A stretch of 30,295 nt of DNA. Source: Streptococcus panodentis (GTDB lineage Bacteria; Bacillota; Bacilli; Lactobacillales; Streptococcaceae). The notes under the pieces are model-generated. The model did not search any database. It was given only the letters and a program-made list of their open reading frames with translations, and was not told the origin of the DNA. Positions 30,004 through 30,295 of the stretch are shown here, in pieces; the first letter of the stretch is position 1; each line of letters begins with the position of its first letter. The stretch covers positions 1-30,295 of the forward strand of contig NZ_QFAY01000030.1 of NCBI RefSeq assembly GCF_017884005.1, given 5' to 3'. Made by a program: the position numbers and the translations under genes.

Positions 30004-30034
30004 CAAGAGGCTGGGCAAAAAGTCCAGTCTCTTG
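30004..30034 (+). terminator. Terminator after the aldo/keto reductase operon
   Basis: CAAGAGGCTGG (30004-30014) pairs with CCAGTCTCTTG (30024-30034) with one G-U pair. It is the GAGGCTGG...CCAGTCTC hairpin type common in streptococcal intergenic regions. Confidence 0.65.
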
Positions 30035-30173
30035 CTGCTGCATGAGAAAAACAGATGGACGCAGTGGTTGGGAGAAATGCTGTTGACGTCGGTCAGCTAG
30101 CATCTCCCCTGCACAGTTCATTAGACACTTTATGTTCAAAGAAAATCAAAAAGCAAACTGGGAAGCTGGCCGC

Positions 30174-30228
30174 TCAAAACCTCCGCTGGAGCTTTTTGAC
30201 GAGGCTGAGACAAAAGTTCTTCAGTCTC
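30174..30228. repeat. Two adjacent repeat hairpins
   Basis: 30174-30199 is a relative of the CTCC-GGAG palindrome family (imperfect arms). 30201-30208 (GAGGCTGA) pairs with 30221-30228 (TCAGTCTC) as a second hairpin of the terminator-like type. No gene is seen from 30035 to the window end. Confidence 0.5.
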
Positions 30229-30270
30229 GCTTTGTTTTGGTAAAAAACTCTTGACGCGGTAGCTGATTGC

Positions 30271-30295
30271 TCAAAAGCTCCAGTGGAGGTTTTGA
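30271..30295. repeat. CTCC-AGT-GGAG palindrome at the window edge
   Basis: TCAAAAGCTCC and GGAGGTTTTGA flank AGT with one mismatch in 11. It may continue past the window end. Confidence 0.6.

Noticed and set aside
30055..30243. 62-residue plus-strand frame near the window end
   Set aside because: Crosses two repeat hairpins, no ribosome-binding site, no homology recognised.
1..30295. CRISPR array, tRNA or rRNA genes
   Set aside because: No regularly spaced repeats with unique spacers, no cloverleaf with TTCGA-type arm, and no rRNA sequence recognised.

Overview
The window looks like a chromosomal segment of an oral viridans Streptococcus, most likely the S. sanguinis / S. gordonii / S. cristatus neighbourhood. 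Evidence: a 760-residue PcrA, streptococcal lipoprotein and regulator families, short intergenic regions full of small palindromic repeats, and moderate-GC core genes interrupted by clearly AT-richer blocks. No rRNA, tRNA or CRISPR array was seen. The species assignment is inference.

Layout. (1) 1-2967: pcrA helicase and a Nudix hydrolase. (2) 2968-5967: an AT-rich block holding a small repeat-bearing protein and a DHA2-type multidrug exporter on the minus strand, divergent from a TetR regulator, with a long palindromic operator between them. The block is bracketed by a perfect 108-bp direct repeat of the Nudix 3' region (2812-2919 and 5968-6075), so it looks like an insertion into the Nudix locus. 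(3) 6199-8511: metY-like sulfhydrylase and a GtrB-like membrane glycosyltransferase. (4) 9054-18498: a complete, rearrangeable type I restriction-modification locus: short S-like gene, hsdR, two-TRD hsdS, hsdM, RelB/ParE-type toxin-antitoxin, a second single-TRD hsdS' lacking a normal start, and a convergent tyrosine recombinase. Content and direct-repeat layout match the pneumococcal 'translocating variable restriction' (tvr, SpnIV) arrangement, in which TRDs move by excision and reintegration. (5) 18505-21420: a lipoprotein with two CopY/BlaI-type boxes at its promoter, two decayed gene remnants interleaved with a dispersed repeat, then a rhodanese-marR-EVE operon with a near-consensus promoter and operator. 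(6) 21421-25658: a SWIM zinc-finger gene broken by several lesions, intact DUF6429-like and DUF1722-like genes, a zinc alcohol dehydrogenase behind a MerR-type 19-bp-spacer promoter, and a broken GNAT acetyltransferase. (7) 25796-30295: an unrecognised protein, a TetR regulator, a LysR regulator divergent from two tandem aldo/keto reductases with a perfect 19-bp palindrome between, and terminator/repeat hairpins at the end.

The most notable parts are the tvr-like locus, the duplication-flanked exporter island, and three well-defined regulatory sites (CopY/BlaI boxes, MerR promoter, LysR palindrome). At least four gene remnants lie between 19.5 and 25.7 kb, so this accessory zone appears to be decaying.
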